From the IMG/VR virus record IMGVR_UViG_3300047562_001448, positions 1 through 49,459 of that record: a stretch of DNA of 49,459 bases; one strand, written 5' to 3'. The notes under the pieces were generated by a model. It was not told the DNA's origin, ran no database searches, and worked only from the letters and a program-made list of their open reading frames with translations. The position numbers were made by a program, and so were the translations under genes. Numbering within the stretch: position 1 is the stretch's first letter; each line of letters starts with the position of its first letter. This document shows, piece by piece, positions 12,001 through 18,471 of this stretch. This stretch comes from a virus.

Positions 12001-12721
12001 CCCTCCACAGATTATCACCGAATAGTACTAGTGTTCCTCTAGCATATGCTAAATCTGGATTATATCTAAGGCTACCGGTATCATAATTTGACCTGATAGT
12101 GAATCCTTCTCCCGGGGTATTGATTATAAATTTGTAAGTCTGTCCTCGATACAATGTCAGCGTGGGATTATTAGATAACCCGTCAGGATAAAAAACATAA
12201 GAATTAGTATTAGTACCTAGTTTGATTCTATAAGTGCTTTCTATATCTTGAGATTGACCTGTTATCTCTATCGGAGGAGGACCGTCCGGAACCCAATAAT
12301 ATTCTCTAAAGTTTACAAACTTGTCCCAGTCTATAGGAGGATCCCAAGAATAATGATCTTGATAGGTAGTTAGATTGTCGTTTTCTTCGGTGTTACCAAA
12401 AAACTTTAATATATTTTTAAAATCAAGATAATCGTAAAAACTTTCTATCTTGTCTCCGTTACGAATAACTACTCCTGGTTCTAGCTGATACCTACTTCTC
12501 AGAGTTTGATCAGTGTCGAGATATATGTCATTTCCGTTGTAGGTTTTTCCGTATTTTCTTCCTACATATCCTACTAGTTTGTCTAAAACTCCAGGCTGTA
12601 TTAAAGAATCAAATGTTCCTTGAAGAAATTTATCATTGGCTTCAGTTTTAAATACCTGAGGTAAGAAATCAGAACTTTTTCTGATAGGTATGTCGCTTTT
12701 AGGAAATTTTTTATCTGCCAT
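1..12721 (-). CDS. Giant baseplate/tail structural protein in the gp7 position (3' end outside window)
   Basis: An open frame runs from ATG at 12721 past the left edge, giving more than 4,240 residues; T4 gp7 has about 1,030. It starts 5 bases after the gp6 stop with only a weak ribosome site, so translation is probably coupled to gp6. The gp25-gp6-next order suggests the baseplate wedge (gp7) role. Visible parts: N-terminal region with DKFLQGTFDSLIQPGVLDKL near residue 30; small W..Y..GD.V.Y.G..Y/LW modules near residues 211, 1454, 1707, 2197, 2344 and 2454, three of them with GDGSSI; about six FG-GAP-like blades (FGxSxx..xxVVGxP) at about 2165-2735, suggesting a beta-propeller; GxGYxxxP repeats near 3137 and 3484-3564; then several DG.T..F.L...V.V.G...DY beta-domains beyond about 3590. 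No catalytic motif was seen. The coding frame is certain, the structural role likely, the gp7 equivalence an inference from position. Confidence 0.8.
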   Translation of the reverse strand, partial: MADKKFPKSDIPIRKSSDFLPQVFKTEANDKFLQGTFDSLIQPGVLDKLVGYVGRKYGKTYNGNDIYLDTDQTLRSRYQLEPGVVIRNGDKIESFYDYLDFKNILKFFGNTEENDNLTTYQDHYSWDPPIDWDKFVNFREYYWVPDGPPPIEITGQSQDIESTYRIKLGTNTNSYVFYPDGLSNNPTLTLYRGQTYKFIINTPGEGFTIRSNYDTGSLRYNPDLAYARGTLVLFGDNLWRALRDIAQGDGSSIDRNSQDWEYVEPASTASSLDYNFGITNNGAETGTITFEIPFDAPDVLYYQSNTNPDRLGRFLISNVDTNTFIDVEKEIIGKTTYVSSNGVSFSNGMIVRFVGSVFPEKYDTEENWVVEGVGTSIKLVKFTDLVISAGLNPTVPEVLFDDAGFDTEPFDDAEFYPARKDYVTINRSSQDLNPWSRYNRWFHRSVLEYAYRISGSDFDSDESNRAKRPIIEFLPNLQLFNHGEKAKESIDFIDTTTTDVFSIVEGSRGYLVDGESIFQGARVLFVADTDKLANNKIYEVTFITHNGSRQISLRPTSDSDPVQGECVLVKRGINNKRSMWHYNGTAWVRSQIKTDVNQSPLFDVFDSAGISFSDQVSYPVSNFSGSEIISYKKGNSLVDTELGFSLSYLNINNVGDIQFEFDWEIGSFLYQIQDQTLTTEIKTGFYKNTLENEFKNCWIKTDTRFLQPIIDSQVITVPTNTVSFKSVDWEEYDRIEDKVLQVFVNGNITTYTRIAGTFTFDFQLNQNDVVALKIFCSIIPREGYYEIPVGLEKNPLNQELETFTLGTAIDHLRSSLEFNSDLQGAVVGVNNLRDLGDYQQFGTRIVKHSGIGSLAISLLASKDFNIIKSLQYAKKQYTDFKNTFIELLAGISLDLTPSEIVDYVLTEISKSKTIGSPFADSDMLGSGAYTEIVYTVEDTGIKTFTLSEKFDLETLSRKAVYVYKNDQQLVYQRDYTFNSTFGFLNLLIDLVEGDRLVVREYVSTASGYVPATPTKLGLYKKYLPHKFLDDTYVVPREVIQGHDGSIISCFGDYRDDAILELEIRIYNNIKKQYDPSVFDIDKNIQSYYGVGDFTKYDVDLILIKEYFRWISDTNIDYLFNNFFDSENSFTYTYSNMTDRAKTVALPGYWRGIYRWYYDTDRPHRCPWEMLGFSEKPTWWDEEYGSAPYTSGNLILWEDLRDGIVRQGSRAGTYDRYKRPTLLDHIPVDGNGKLLSPLDSNLVSNFTLANAQGSFKPGDISPAEYVWRSSSEYPFAMIIAMCLLKPLDYITKNFNNDDTTLNILDQTVDKQSNYFSTLGDITIPVSGEVLTSGLIVYLADYLKSKGLDPQRISDFLSNMDVAITSRLSGFVDQDNQKYILDSKNPNSSSGSVFIPQENYDIIFNISAPIQTITYSGIIIEKAERGWKVTGYDTVDPVFYYYSAVPTATDPTISVGGISESFLDWAPEKFYGNGVVIRYNSVYYRTIKSFTSGDTFTSENLQKLSGLPIVGGVTALRRNKFNSFTIKTLVYGSTIPTIQEVVDFILGYDFYLKTQGFSFDGYNSDTVSPTDWFTAIKEFMFWTKQNWEIGSLITLSPGAEKLSIKNSTGVIDNLLNSFYEYNVLKSDGKPLEQNFIDVYRSFQEFKISPTNTNEGIYFFKGFVVLKEHVTVFDDRTIFNDVIYDKPTGYRQERIKSRGFRTTDWDGDYTSPGFIFDNVNIEAWQPYTDYKLGDIISYQNQYYTSKINQPGISEFNFDNWVKSDSVPSKQLVPNFDYKVNQIEDYYDLDAEGIGSSQRELARRFLGYQGRKYLEDIAEDSIIQYKLYQGFIREKGTANAIIKIFDKTSGTEDDSVVLNEEWAFRVGSFGGIDQSQQIEFLIDKNDLELNPQPSIIVESEPSGVKIDQYLRIPKKDFTISFVPFSTSVNSQRYFSDLNRSAGFVKNDQVDFIVKNLEGLLDLSIFDFFDNDHVWVTFNNNSWTVLRFNQNLFLTIENVEETGDSVTISFNRPHGYEAGNVVGFKDIGNLEGFYFVDSVEFRTITVTKRSTKAVEYDPSSITFIYDFTEAKFNSYESLDQEAVAILKSQSKLWIEDSGNGRWEVVEKSNQYSDKPIIDYGISNPLETGYRVLYAELLSQSIVSIPRSNYVIGYSESTNSLSIKHIIAPPEDFQNTTGFSFGKALAISPDNRFLIVGAPDASGIKSKFRGEYNASAQYFVSEIVTYGGRLWQAREDIFGDGSSIDVYSERWEPATLVEAFTTGRGNGDEKQGAIFVYEWFDQQWNYKTTILSPLIDQNENFGFDISIGKNGTSYYMAVSAPGAFRNRGRVYLFTYDGTTWSHLIDTNYAGGYSSSTYYPAGSIVYYDGKLWRSQVEITGDGSSIAVEGGSADWIQIDPVSTEASLPINVFLDDDGSTIASGILSEESLSELTKEGDRFGYSLAMNRDASVLVVSTPYSDGQFFNKFRGDWRIEQEYTEGDVVRYEGNYYRLLNPALDILDSTIVYTNIGSDPSDSEAWINVGDSTDVAKGKVFVYQRDQYNRYVLKQTVTAGNLQDINDTGIAESISSGDLFGYDLDIDYTGTTLVVSSPEADVNFINQGAVFVLETNGFADLEYRLKQKLISHEKTTNSFFGSSVAISSATEQIVVGAKSAPARLFATFDNVETTFDQRTTIFSESSGYPGQVYVFQRKSTKYLLAEKLESDLQTFESFGFSVDASASAIVVGSPNYGENKEGLARLFKKDSNKATWSIIAEETPLVDIDLINSISLYDNESLEKISDLDFIDPFKNKVLSVAEQEIDYKTMYDPAIYSLGIDQVTVDDSQPWREKQIGRVWWNLETVKWINYEQSDISYRSGNWAKQAVGSTVEIYEWVESRLLPSEWAAIADTADGLSVGISGQPRYPDDTVYSIKEIYNVETGTLTETRYYYWVKNKKTLPDVKFRRKSIDEVELLISNPQSSGISYLSFIDSDKFLLHNFDSVIRNSSTYLNIEYKKNRSELKPVHREYVLLTEGQSDSLPPNSLERKWIDSLVGFDEKGNTVPDQDLASKQKYGISFRPRQSMFIDREKILKIVIDNINTVLSKRPFADSINFTNLDSTDPLPADGLNEYDVAVDNYIDLQEVGTARLRRAVLEPVIVDGEIESINIIDTGFGYRVAPQIEIEGTGSGSKAEVTIDSQGRIDSATVLIKGRKYTSAIIKIREFSVLVRSDETSNGYWSIYSFDQDRNSFYRSKTQGFSTPTYWEFVDWWKEGYSPSTRIVIELENFYLETTIQPKINDLIRIKEYGTGGWLVLEKTVSGTGDFESDYNIIGRQNGTIRLKEGLYNSKTEPLGFDNVGSFDAVLYDLQPTTELRNILKAVKEDIFTDDFSVEWNKLFFLSINYIFSEQEKVDWAFKTSFLNAIHNAGSLEQKVNYKNDNLDSYRQYIEEVKPYRTTIREYTSRYTNLDNTRSAITDFDCPPTYSLVDGRIVPVTTSNSDVDSYPWKSWLDNSSYSIIAIEISNPGSGYITPPEVRIEGNGAGATAQAYIVNGRVSLIRVTNVGSGYTATPLISLIGGNGNSQDTATAIAVLGDSKVRSFDLTMKFDRTNKSGTYQTYLQEQTFTATGSTSVFDLNYAPTRDKSKIKIIKNNQVVLSSEYSISLYISTTDTYSLIKGKIIFNEPPVAGDIIEITYEKNDILLDSIDRINKYYAPTAGMKGKEINQLMTGIDFGGVQVQGTTFDVTGGWDALPWFTEGWDSVESNSDFYVVCDGSTSFISLPFTPAAGQQITIYLKRNQEDPYLGLSVDSTFQRQIDNLQFSNEIEQKNRYVRIDDPYYDLYDGSTIQPNGRTTAPTGAVMPTFIGDGSTTLVQFIDPLTDIPYIRTEAGDTLIFRTVDSDGAVIINDTNLLDTNISGGTLAALGNAYLTATGTLAEEIIIDGDEFVSPDQSPAPEENVPGQVLESVSIKVFNTTKTGVAPLQNKVYLSDGLSKTYKIDLEIFQSSSVIVYVDKIRQTEPDDYSIDLINNLVVFETAPASGAAIEIISVGIGGLELLDYQEFVADGETNFFLTKAKYDQTSAVSVSVNGEAVDIGYVNSSDFIDDQGLVLLQFGLPPELNTVIKVVAIGVADDVDSTGLSLVRVNKQQFVYDGSSRRFSLDNFVALSRGSAQASVLVTVNDYQLTGVDTTYQIYDGTNNDIVIGLDPEEAIGNITSGNIKVYVNGVLKRFVIDYVYNGNQNLITIPPSNLSIGDEIKIEIDLRTEFYFVNNDL

Positions 12722-12726
12722 AATTT

Positions 12727-15700
12727 TTAACTAGTAGTAACTATATAATTTGGGTTAGTTCTAATTTCGCTAGCATTTATGCTAGATACTATTTCAATAT
12801 CGTCAACTGTGGCTCCGCTAACAAATACTTCGTCTGATCTACTTTTGATTTCAAATAGGCTTCCGAATACTTGAGATACTTGTCTAGGTAAAATTACCAT
12901 ATTGCTAATATCTGGAGCGGTCGAATTAGTAATGTAAGTTATAAGTTCGGATAGATAAAATGTATCTCCAAAGTCCCAATTGCTTATACTAAAAAATTCG
13001 TTGATAGCTGTAATTATCCTTACTTTAAGATCGTTGTCATTTATATTCTTAGAAGGATTTTTGACTACTTTAAAAATAGCCTGCAACTTTTCGTCTGCTT
13101 TGCTGCCAAATAATACTTTATAAGATACTGGGTGATAGATTATTTCATCGCTAATGGATTTAATTCTATCAAGAGATCCGCCAAAACTAATTCTTAAATT
13201 ATCGCTGTTAGGTGCTTCTGGTTCTGTAGTAACTGCTCCTGCTAGATAATTTCTAAATGCTGTATCATAGTTTCTTGTTAGAATATAGGTATCGATTATA
13301 TTGCTGACACTAGGATCGATTCTTCTGTCGACACTGGCATTATGTATATAATGAAACTTAAGATTGGATCTACCAATGTAGGCTTGGTAATCTGGCTCTA
13401 AAATAAAAGTATTGGTAGATTTGTCTACTCTTTTTACAAAATTATCATCTATGTTGTAAAAATAAACCAGGCGGCCGTCAGTAAATTCTGGATCATTGAT
13501 ATTGACGATGGCTTCTCTGTCTCTAATTAAAATATCTCCGGATGTGTTATCTATAAACTCATAAACTATTTCGCCGTAGATATCTGTGGTTCTTCTAAAA
13601 AATAAGAAATTTAGTTGAGAATCTTCACCAACGATCTGTTCGAATTGTTCCGGATTATCAATTACTGCATCGTCATCGCTGTCACTAAATGCTATTTTAA
13701 TTTCATTAGCTGCTTGATATCCGTCGTCATACGTGATCGTATCGCTGACTTCGAAACTAAGATCTGTTATCAGCGGTGTTATAAAATCGTTTCCTGTGTT
13801 GATTCCGAGTACTTTGATTTGATCTTTTTGTACACGATTATTTCTAGCATCATATGCTTTTTGATTCGCATCAAAATAGAATCTATTTTGCTCTAGGCTT
13901 CCAAAAATATAATCAAGGGTTCTGACTCTAACAACATATCTATCAACTTCTTTTACAAAAGAAACTAACCAACTGGAATCCAAATTAGCAGATGTAGTAT
14001 CTCCAGCTTTTCCTAAGCTAAAATTATCTAAAAGATTTAAATCAGATGCTTCAATAATTTTCCAAGATGCAGATGCTATATCAAATCTGATACCAAAATT
14101 TAAACTCGAATATGCTAAGTTGACTATCTCGGCTTCTAGAGTTGAAGGAAGATCGCTGACAAATTTAGGTATTACTCTAGTAGCTATAGCACCAGAGGGA
14201 ACTATATCGTTGAATCTCACAGGGCCTAATCCAGTGCTCAATGCTCCTCGACCGGCATTAGTTCCATCGCCTACTACACTGACTACCTTTACCCATATCT
14301 TATTTTTCTGTTCTGGGTCTGTGCTATCTGTTGTAACTAAATTTCCATTCTTGAAAGATCTTCCTGCCGGCGGAACAAACTTTATTAGCGACCCGGAAGA
14401 GACATATTTTAAAATATTAGTTGTATAACTACCAGTCTTTAATATGCTGCTATCAACAGCATTTGTAAAATATCCTGTGCTTTGATTGACATCTGTAGAA
14501 ATCGATGTCCATATAGCATTGGAATCAGAAAAATTAATTTTATTAAACTTAGTTAGATAAAAATTATAAACTGCTGTTGAACTAAATTTTGGTTCAAGGC
14601 TATTTCTAATAAAATTAAACACATCTAATCTATCATTAAATTTAAAACTCAAAGTAATTTCATTTTCTTGTTTATAAACATATCCGTCTGAACCGTATAC
14701 ATTGACGCTAGAATATTTTCCTGAAGCATCTATAATTTCGAAATTTCGTGATATACCGCTAGATGTTCTATTGACAGATTTTACTTTGAGAATATTTTGA
14801 CTGCTAGATAACGGAGCCAGGTTATAGTCCTCGCCTGTGATCATTCTATTCTGTGTATAATATAGTGCAGGAGCATTGGTCCTGATAGTGTTGATATCTT
14901 CTGCAGGAGTAGAATTATCTACAGTATATTTTAAACTTAGCCCCACAGAAAGAGTATGTAAAACTCCTTGCTTATTTGTATAAGGAATTGTGATGTTGAT
15001 TCCTCTCATTTCGCTAGGAGCTATCTGATACGATAAACCGTTGCTTACTCTATAAAATAATCTAAAGGCACCTCTAGGAAGATTGCCGTAGACACCGTCT
15101 GCGAACACTAGATCGACTTTATCATTTTCTCTAGTAACCACATTGTAGATATTCCTAATGTTACTAGAGATGCTGTTGTAAGCTATGTTATTTCCTACGA
15201 TAGAATCTACCCTAGTCCATTGGGCTATTTGATTGCCAGCGGCGTCTAAAGAATATAACCATAGGTCGTTTTCGTTGATTCCTTCTGTAGCTACTGCTAC
15301 TTTTTCGTTGACTGTAGGAACATCGATATTAAAATCTGCAACTTCTAAGCTACCTTGTTTAAACATCAGGTAAAATCCTGTGTTATTAGAACCTGCTCCT
15401 TTTCCGTCGTTACGATAGACAAAGGCCAGTTGATTTCCAGGGATCGGTGATTCTTCGTATAATTCTTCAGAATCTTTGAATGTTGTGCTGACTAATTCAA
15501 ACAGCATAGTTCTACCTGCTACGCTTTTTGTATAAGAATAAATCGGCACATCAGCAGATGCTGTTCTAAATCTATATTGATCTGTATTGATTCCGTCTAT
15601 GATATCGTTACCTTGGCTGCGTCCAAATTCTGTATTGTCAGCCATGGCGCTGTTTAAGATTCTAGTAAATTGATCTTGCCAGTTTATGTTCGTAGGATCG

Positions 15701-16134
15701 TTCCACAAAATTACCTGCTGAGCCAGATTTCTCCCGTTGCTATCTAAAATATTTTCTGTGGTGCTAATCGTGTCAAATTTTAAAAGGCCTTGTGCAGGCA
15801 AGTTTCTCTTAGCATTATAAGCCAGCATTCTAGCCAGACGTAGAACACTTTCTTTGCGCTCTGCAAGATCAATAAAGTTTTCTCTACTAGCGAGGTCAAT
15901 ACGAAAACTTAAACTTTGTCCCATAAAAGCTATAGCGTCAACTAAAGCCATATATTCAGAACTTTCAATGTAATCGTTAAAGTCTTCTGCGTAATTTTCT
16001 CTCAGATAAGTGATAATAACACGGCGTAGATTTTCAAAATCGTAAGATTTAAAATCGGCATTCTGGAAAGTCTGGTATATTCTAGTCCAGTCTTGATTTA
16101 ACAAAAGATTGTTTAATCTAGCAGTCGTTGTCAT
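12727..16134 (-). CDS. 6: Baseplate wedge protein gp6
   Basis: A 1,135-residue protein, longer than T4 gp6 (about 660), in the gp25-gp6 order typical of T4-like phages. Two gp6 copies and gp7 form the wedge core that joins into the baseplate ring. The N-terminus (residues 1-110: LNQDWTRIYQTFQNADFKSY, then YIESSEYMALVDAIAFMGQS and LARMLAYNAKRNLPAQG) is the conserved gp6/gpJ-like wedge segment. The C-terminus has the wedge-type stretch NEFFSISNWDFGDTFYLSEL followed by a beta-rich end. The middle is beta-rich and probably accounts for the added length. ATG at 16134 is preceded by AGGAA. The gene lies 41 bases after gp25 and 5 bases before the giant gene in one operon. Confidence 0.93.
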   Translation of the reverse strand: MTTTARLNNLLLNQDWTRIYQTFQNADFKSYDFENLRRVIITYLRENYAEDFNDYIESSEYMALVDAIAFMGQSLSFRIDLASRENFIDLAERKESVLRLARMLAYNAKRNLPAQGLLKFDTISTTENILDSNGRNLAQQVILWNDPTNINWQDQFTRILNSAMADNTEFGRSQGNDIIDGINTDQYRFRTASADVPIYSYTKSVAGRTMLFELVSTTFKDSEELYEESPIPGNQLAFVYRNDGKGAGSNNTGFYLMFKQGSLEVADFNIDVPTVNEKVAVATEGINENDLWLYSLDAAGNQIAQWTRVDSIVGNNIAYNSISSNIRNIYNVVTRENDKVDLVFADGVYGNLPRGAFRLFYRVSNGLSYQIAPSEMRGINITIPYTNKQGVLHTLSVGLSLKYTVDNSTPAEDINTIRTNAPALYYTQNRMITGEDYNLAPLSSSQNILKVKSVNRTSSGISRNFEIIDASGKYSSVNVYGSDGYVYKQENEITLSFKFNDRLDVFNFIRNSLEPKFSSTAVYNFYLTKFNKINFSDSNAIWTSISTDVNQSTGYFTNAVDSSILKTGSYTTNILKYVSSGSLIKFVPPAGRSFKNGNLVTTDSTDPEQKNKIWVKVVSVVGDGTNAGRGALSTGLGPVRFNDIVPSGAIATRVIPKFVSDLPSTLEAEIVNLAYSSLNFGIRFDIASASWKIIEASDLNLLDNFSLGKAGDTTSANLDSSWLVSFVKEVDRYVVRVRTLDYIFGSLEQNRFYFDANQKAYDARNNRVQKDQIKVLGINTGNDFITPLITDLSFEVSDTITYDDGYQAANEIKIAFSDSDDDAVIDNPEQFEQIVGEDSQLNFLFFRRTTDIYGEIVYEFIDNTSGDILIRDREAIVNINDPEFTDGRLVYFYNIDDNFVKRVDKSTNTFILEPDYQAYIGRSNLKFHYIHNASVDRRIDPSVSNIIDTYILTRNYDTAFRNYLAGAVTTEPEAPNSDNLRISFGGSLDRIKSISDEIIYHPVSYKVLFGSKADEKLQAIFKVVKNPSKNINDNDLKVRIITAINEFFSISNWDFGDTFYLSELITYITNSTAPDISNMVILPRQVSQVFGSLFEIKSRSDEVFVSGATVDDIEIVSSINASEIRTNPNYIVTTS

Positions 16135-16175
16135 GTTTTATTCCTATCTTATATTTAACATCTTTAATAAACTGG

Positions 16176-16613
16176 TCAGTTTATGATCGCGTTATTCTTA
16201 TCAAAATTGAAGGTCATGCGTTCTAATACATTAAAAGGAAGATACGTAACATCGGCTTCTATACGTATTCCTTGTTCTGTAGAATCTATAGTAACTGAAT
16301 TTACACTGATTCTAGGATCGTAATTTATAATGGCTTCTACGTCTTTAGCTATCAATTTTTTTACATCGTCTGTAAAGGGCTCGAACAGCACATCCCATAT
16401 GACTGTTCCAAAGTCTGGATTTTGTAATTTTTCTCCTTTACGTATATAAAAATGATTGATAATATCTTGCTTGACTAGATCAATATCAAAAGATTTGTAA
16501 CCATTTTTACTATCATTGCTGTTAAATCCTCTATAGGTAAAAGAAGATATAGACTGATTTCCTAAACTTGTTTTGTTCTGAGCTACAGTTTTTTGATTAT
16601 ATAATTTTGCCAT
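16176..16613 (-). CDS. 25: Baseplate wedge protein gp25
   Basis: A 145-residue protein of the gp25/GpW-like baseplate family (T4 gp25 has 132), part of the wedge complex that triggers sheath contraction. The family core is visible: KSFDIDLVKQDIINHFYIRK, then GEKLQNPDFGTVIWDVLFEP and DVEAIINYDPRI. An in-frame ATG at 16652 would give 13 more residues overlapping gp5. I prefer ATG 16613 because it follows the gp5 stop by 4 bases and has GGAGA eight bases upstream. It lies between gp5 and gp6 in the minus-strand baseplate operon. Confidence 0.94.
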   Translation of the reverse strand: MAKLYNQKTVAQNKTSLGNQSISSFTYRGFNSNDSKNGYKSFDIDLVKQDIINHFYIRKGEKLQNPDFGTVIWDVLFEPFTDDVKKLIAKDVEAIINYDPRISVNSVTIDSTEQGIRIEADVTYLPFNVLERMTFNFDKNNAIIN

Positions 16614-16617
16614 GGAA

Positions 16618-18471
16618 TTATTCTCCGTCCGGTGCTTCTCTATCAGTAGCATCCGGTGTTAAAGTGTTTGGTGTTTGATTTTCGTGCAATAGCCAAGGTT
16701 CGTGCATAGGGACACGTTTCATAATGCTTTTCACTAGATCCGTAGATAGATATCGATCTTTCCATTCTTGGTTGATATTGTCCACAAAAGGATTATCGTA
16801 AACAGGTAGTTTTTCGATCCTATCGGCGATTTCTGCTTCTTCGGCGATTTCTGCCACTCTTGCTGCAGGACCGTTCATATGAATCTGTGGAGCTGTCTCT
16901 GTGTGATTTCCTCCGCTCTTGATGTCGGTGGTGCCTCCGGCAGTATAAGCATTGTTTCCATCGGTGTTTAAATCTAGATTTCCTTTGGTTTTAATCTTTA
17001 CATTTTCTTCTGTGATCATATCGACATTCTTCTTTGTCAGCACTCTTGTATTCTCATAAGAATAAATGTGCAGGCCTTTGATCTCTTCCGGTTGATCTTC
17101 TATGACTCTGATTACACCGTCTTGATCTTCTAGATTCGTATGGGTAGGTTCTTCATCTTTGTCTTGCACAGAAACACGCATATTTCCTTTAACTTTAATA
17201 TCTAAATTGCCTTCGATATCTTCATCGTTCCTAACATGTATCTTTCCATTGCGACCAATCAGGAGATCAAAATTCTGTACACTTTCTATCCTTACTCTGC
17301 CCGATTCAAATCCGTTAGCATCAAACAGTGCAGGTTCTTCGTGTCGTGTTTCCGGATCTTGATATTCTGACGTGGCTTTGATATTGACATTGCGGCCGGC
17401 TTCAATGTTTACATCTCTGTCGGCACGGAAATTTAAATCGTTCTCTGTATGCACAGAAACAGAATCTTTTGCATAGATGTCAATCTTACCATTACTGGTT
17501 AGTTCTATCCAAGTGGTTCCTCGAGAATTAGAAATATAAATTAAATCTTCCGAGTTATGTAATAACAGCTGATGTCCTGTACGAGTCCTTATTCTAAAAC
17601 ACTCTCCGTAGGGAATCGTAGGCTCACCTTTTTCATCGTTTAAGATATCTGCGTATTCTACAGGACCTTCGCTGGCTGGGGTTTTTCTCTGGTACTGATC
17701 GTCACCGTCGTCAAATACCATCTGTGTACCACCGAGTCTACTTACAGGTACCGGTGTTTCGGATTTTGACAACAGAGATCCTATCACTGCTTTTTTCGCA
17801 CCAGGTCGTCGATCTAAAGGTCCAGGCGTAGATATTCCAAATACCATAGAAGGTATATCTCGACGGCTGCTAGAATTATGTGTTCCTCTTACGTCGTCGT
17901 CTAATAGTCCGGCTTCTAAAAGATGTTCGGCGATCGGATGGACTGCTTTTTTTACGATATCAGGATTGATAGAATTAGGATCTGTGTTGAGTCTCTTGTT
18001 GACTTCTGCTACAGGCAATCTCGTGCTTGGTGCGTATTTTTTCTTATCAGCGTCTGACAGTTCAACATCGGTGGTGCTGGCTATTCCTGGAACCATGTTA
18101 TTAGCGAACCTAGCCGGAATACATGCTAGCCAGTATCCTTCTGCGGCGCTGCCGTCAACAAAACAAACCAATACTGTCTGCCCTACGTCGGGAGGAACGA
18201 ACCACATGCCGTAGGTTTTTTGTGTGTCGTTGAAATCTTCTTTATTCGTTCCCATGAATTCGAAAGCTGTGCTTCCGAAAAAAGGACTGGCGTATCTGAC
18301 CACATAGGTCTGATTATCGTCACCTAGTGCATTGGCCTGCCTACGCTGTAGAGTAACTTCTAAAGATCCCATATAGCTAGGGTCTAAGTGACTGATAACT
18401 TTAGCCAGATATAATCCCGTGCCTAGCTGACCTACTTTCTTGTTTGCTGGTTCTCTTCGTTCAAATGCCAT
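16618..18471 (-). CDS. 5: Baseplate central spike gp5 without a lysozyme domain
   Basis: A 617-residue spike protein. Residues 1-125 resemble the gp5/VgrG OB-fold (GLYLAKVISHLDPSYMGSLE, VPPDVGQTVLVCFVDGSAAEGYW). From about 288 the protein becomes a VgrG-like beta-helix: FRIRTRTGHQLLLHN, GTTWIELTSNGKIDIYA, then short repeats such as DRDVNIEAGRNVNIKA and KGNLDLNTDGN. The stretch at about 126-285, where T4 gp5 carries its lysozyme, lacks a recognisable E...D/T catalytic arrangement, so this spike probably pierces without muramidase. The start directly follows the stop of the upstream hub-like gene (TAA|ATG), implying coupling; gp25 follows 4 bases after its stop. Confidence 0.9.
   Translation of the reverse strand: MAFERREPANKKVGQLGTGLYLAKVISHLDPSYMGSLEVTLQRRQANALGDDNQTYVVRYASPFFGSTAFEFMGTNKEDFNDTQKTYGMWFVPPDVGQTVLVCFVDGSAAEGYWLACIPARFANNMVPGIASTTDVELSDADKKKYAPSTRLPVAEVNKRLNTDPNSINPDIVKKAVHPIAEHLLEAGLLDDDVRGTHNSSSRRDIPSMVFGISTPGPLDRRPGAKKAVIGSLLSKSETPVPVSRLGGTQMVFDDGDDQYQRKTPASEGPVEYADILNDEKGEPTIPYGECFRIRTRTGHQLLLHNSEDLIYISNSRGTTWIELTSNGKIDIYAKDSVSVHTENDLNFRADRDVNIEAGRNVNIKATSEYQDPETRHEEPALFDANGFESGRVRIESVQNFDLLIGRNGKIHVRNDEDIEGNLDIKVKGNMRVSVQDKDEEPTHTNLEDQDGVIRVIEDQPEEIKGLHIYSYENTRVLTKKNVDMITEENVKIKTKGNLDLNTDGNNAYTAGGTTDIKSGGNHTETAPQIHMNGPAARVAEIAEEAEIADRIEKLPVYDNPFVDNINQEWKDRYLSTDLVKSIMKRVPMHEPWLLHENQTPNTLTPDATDREAPDGE

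Noticed and set aside
16614-16652. Longer gp25 starting at ATG 16652
   Set aside because: It would overlap gp5 by 35 bases, and the extra 13 residues do not fit the family; ATG 16613 has a good ribosome site.
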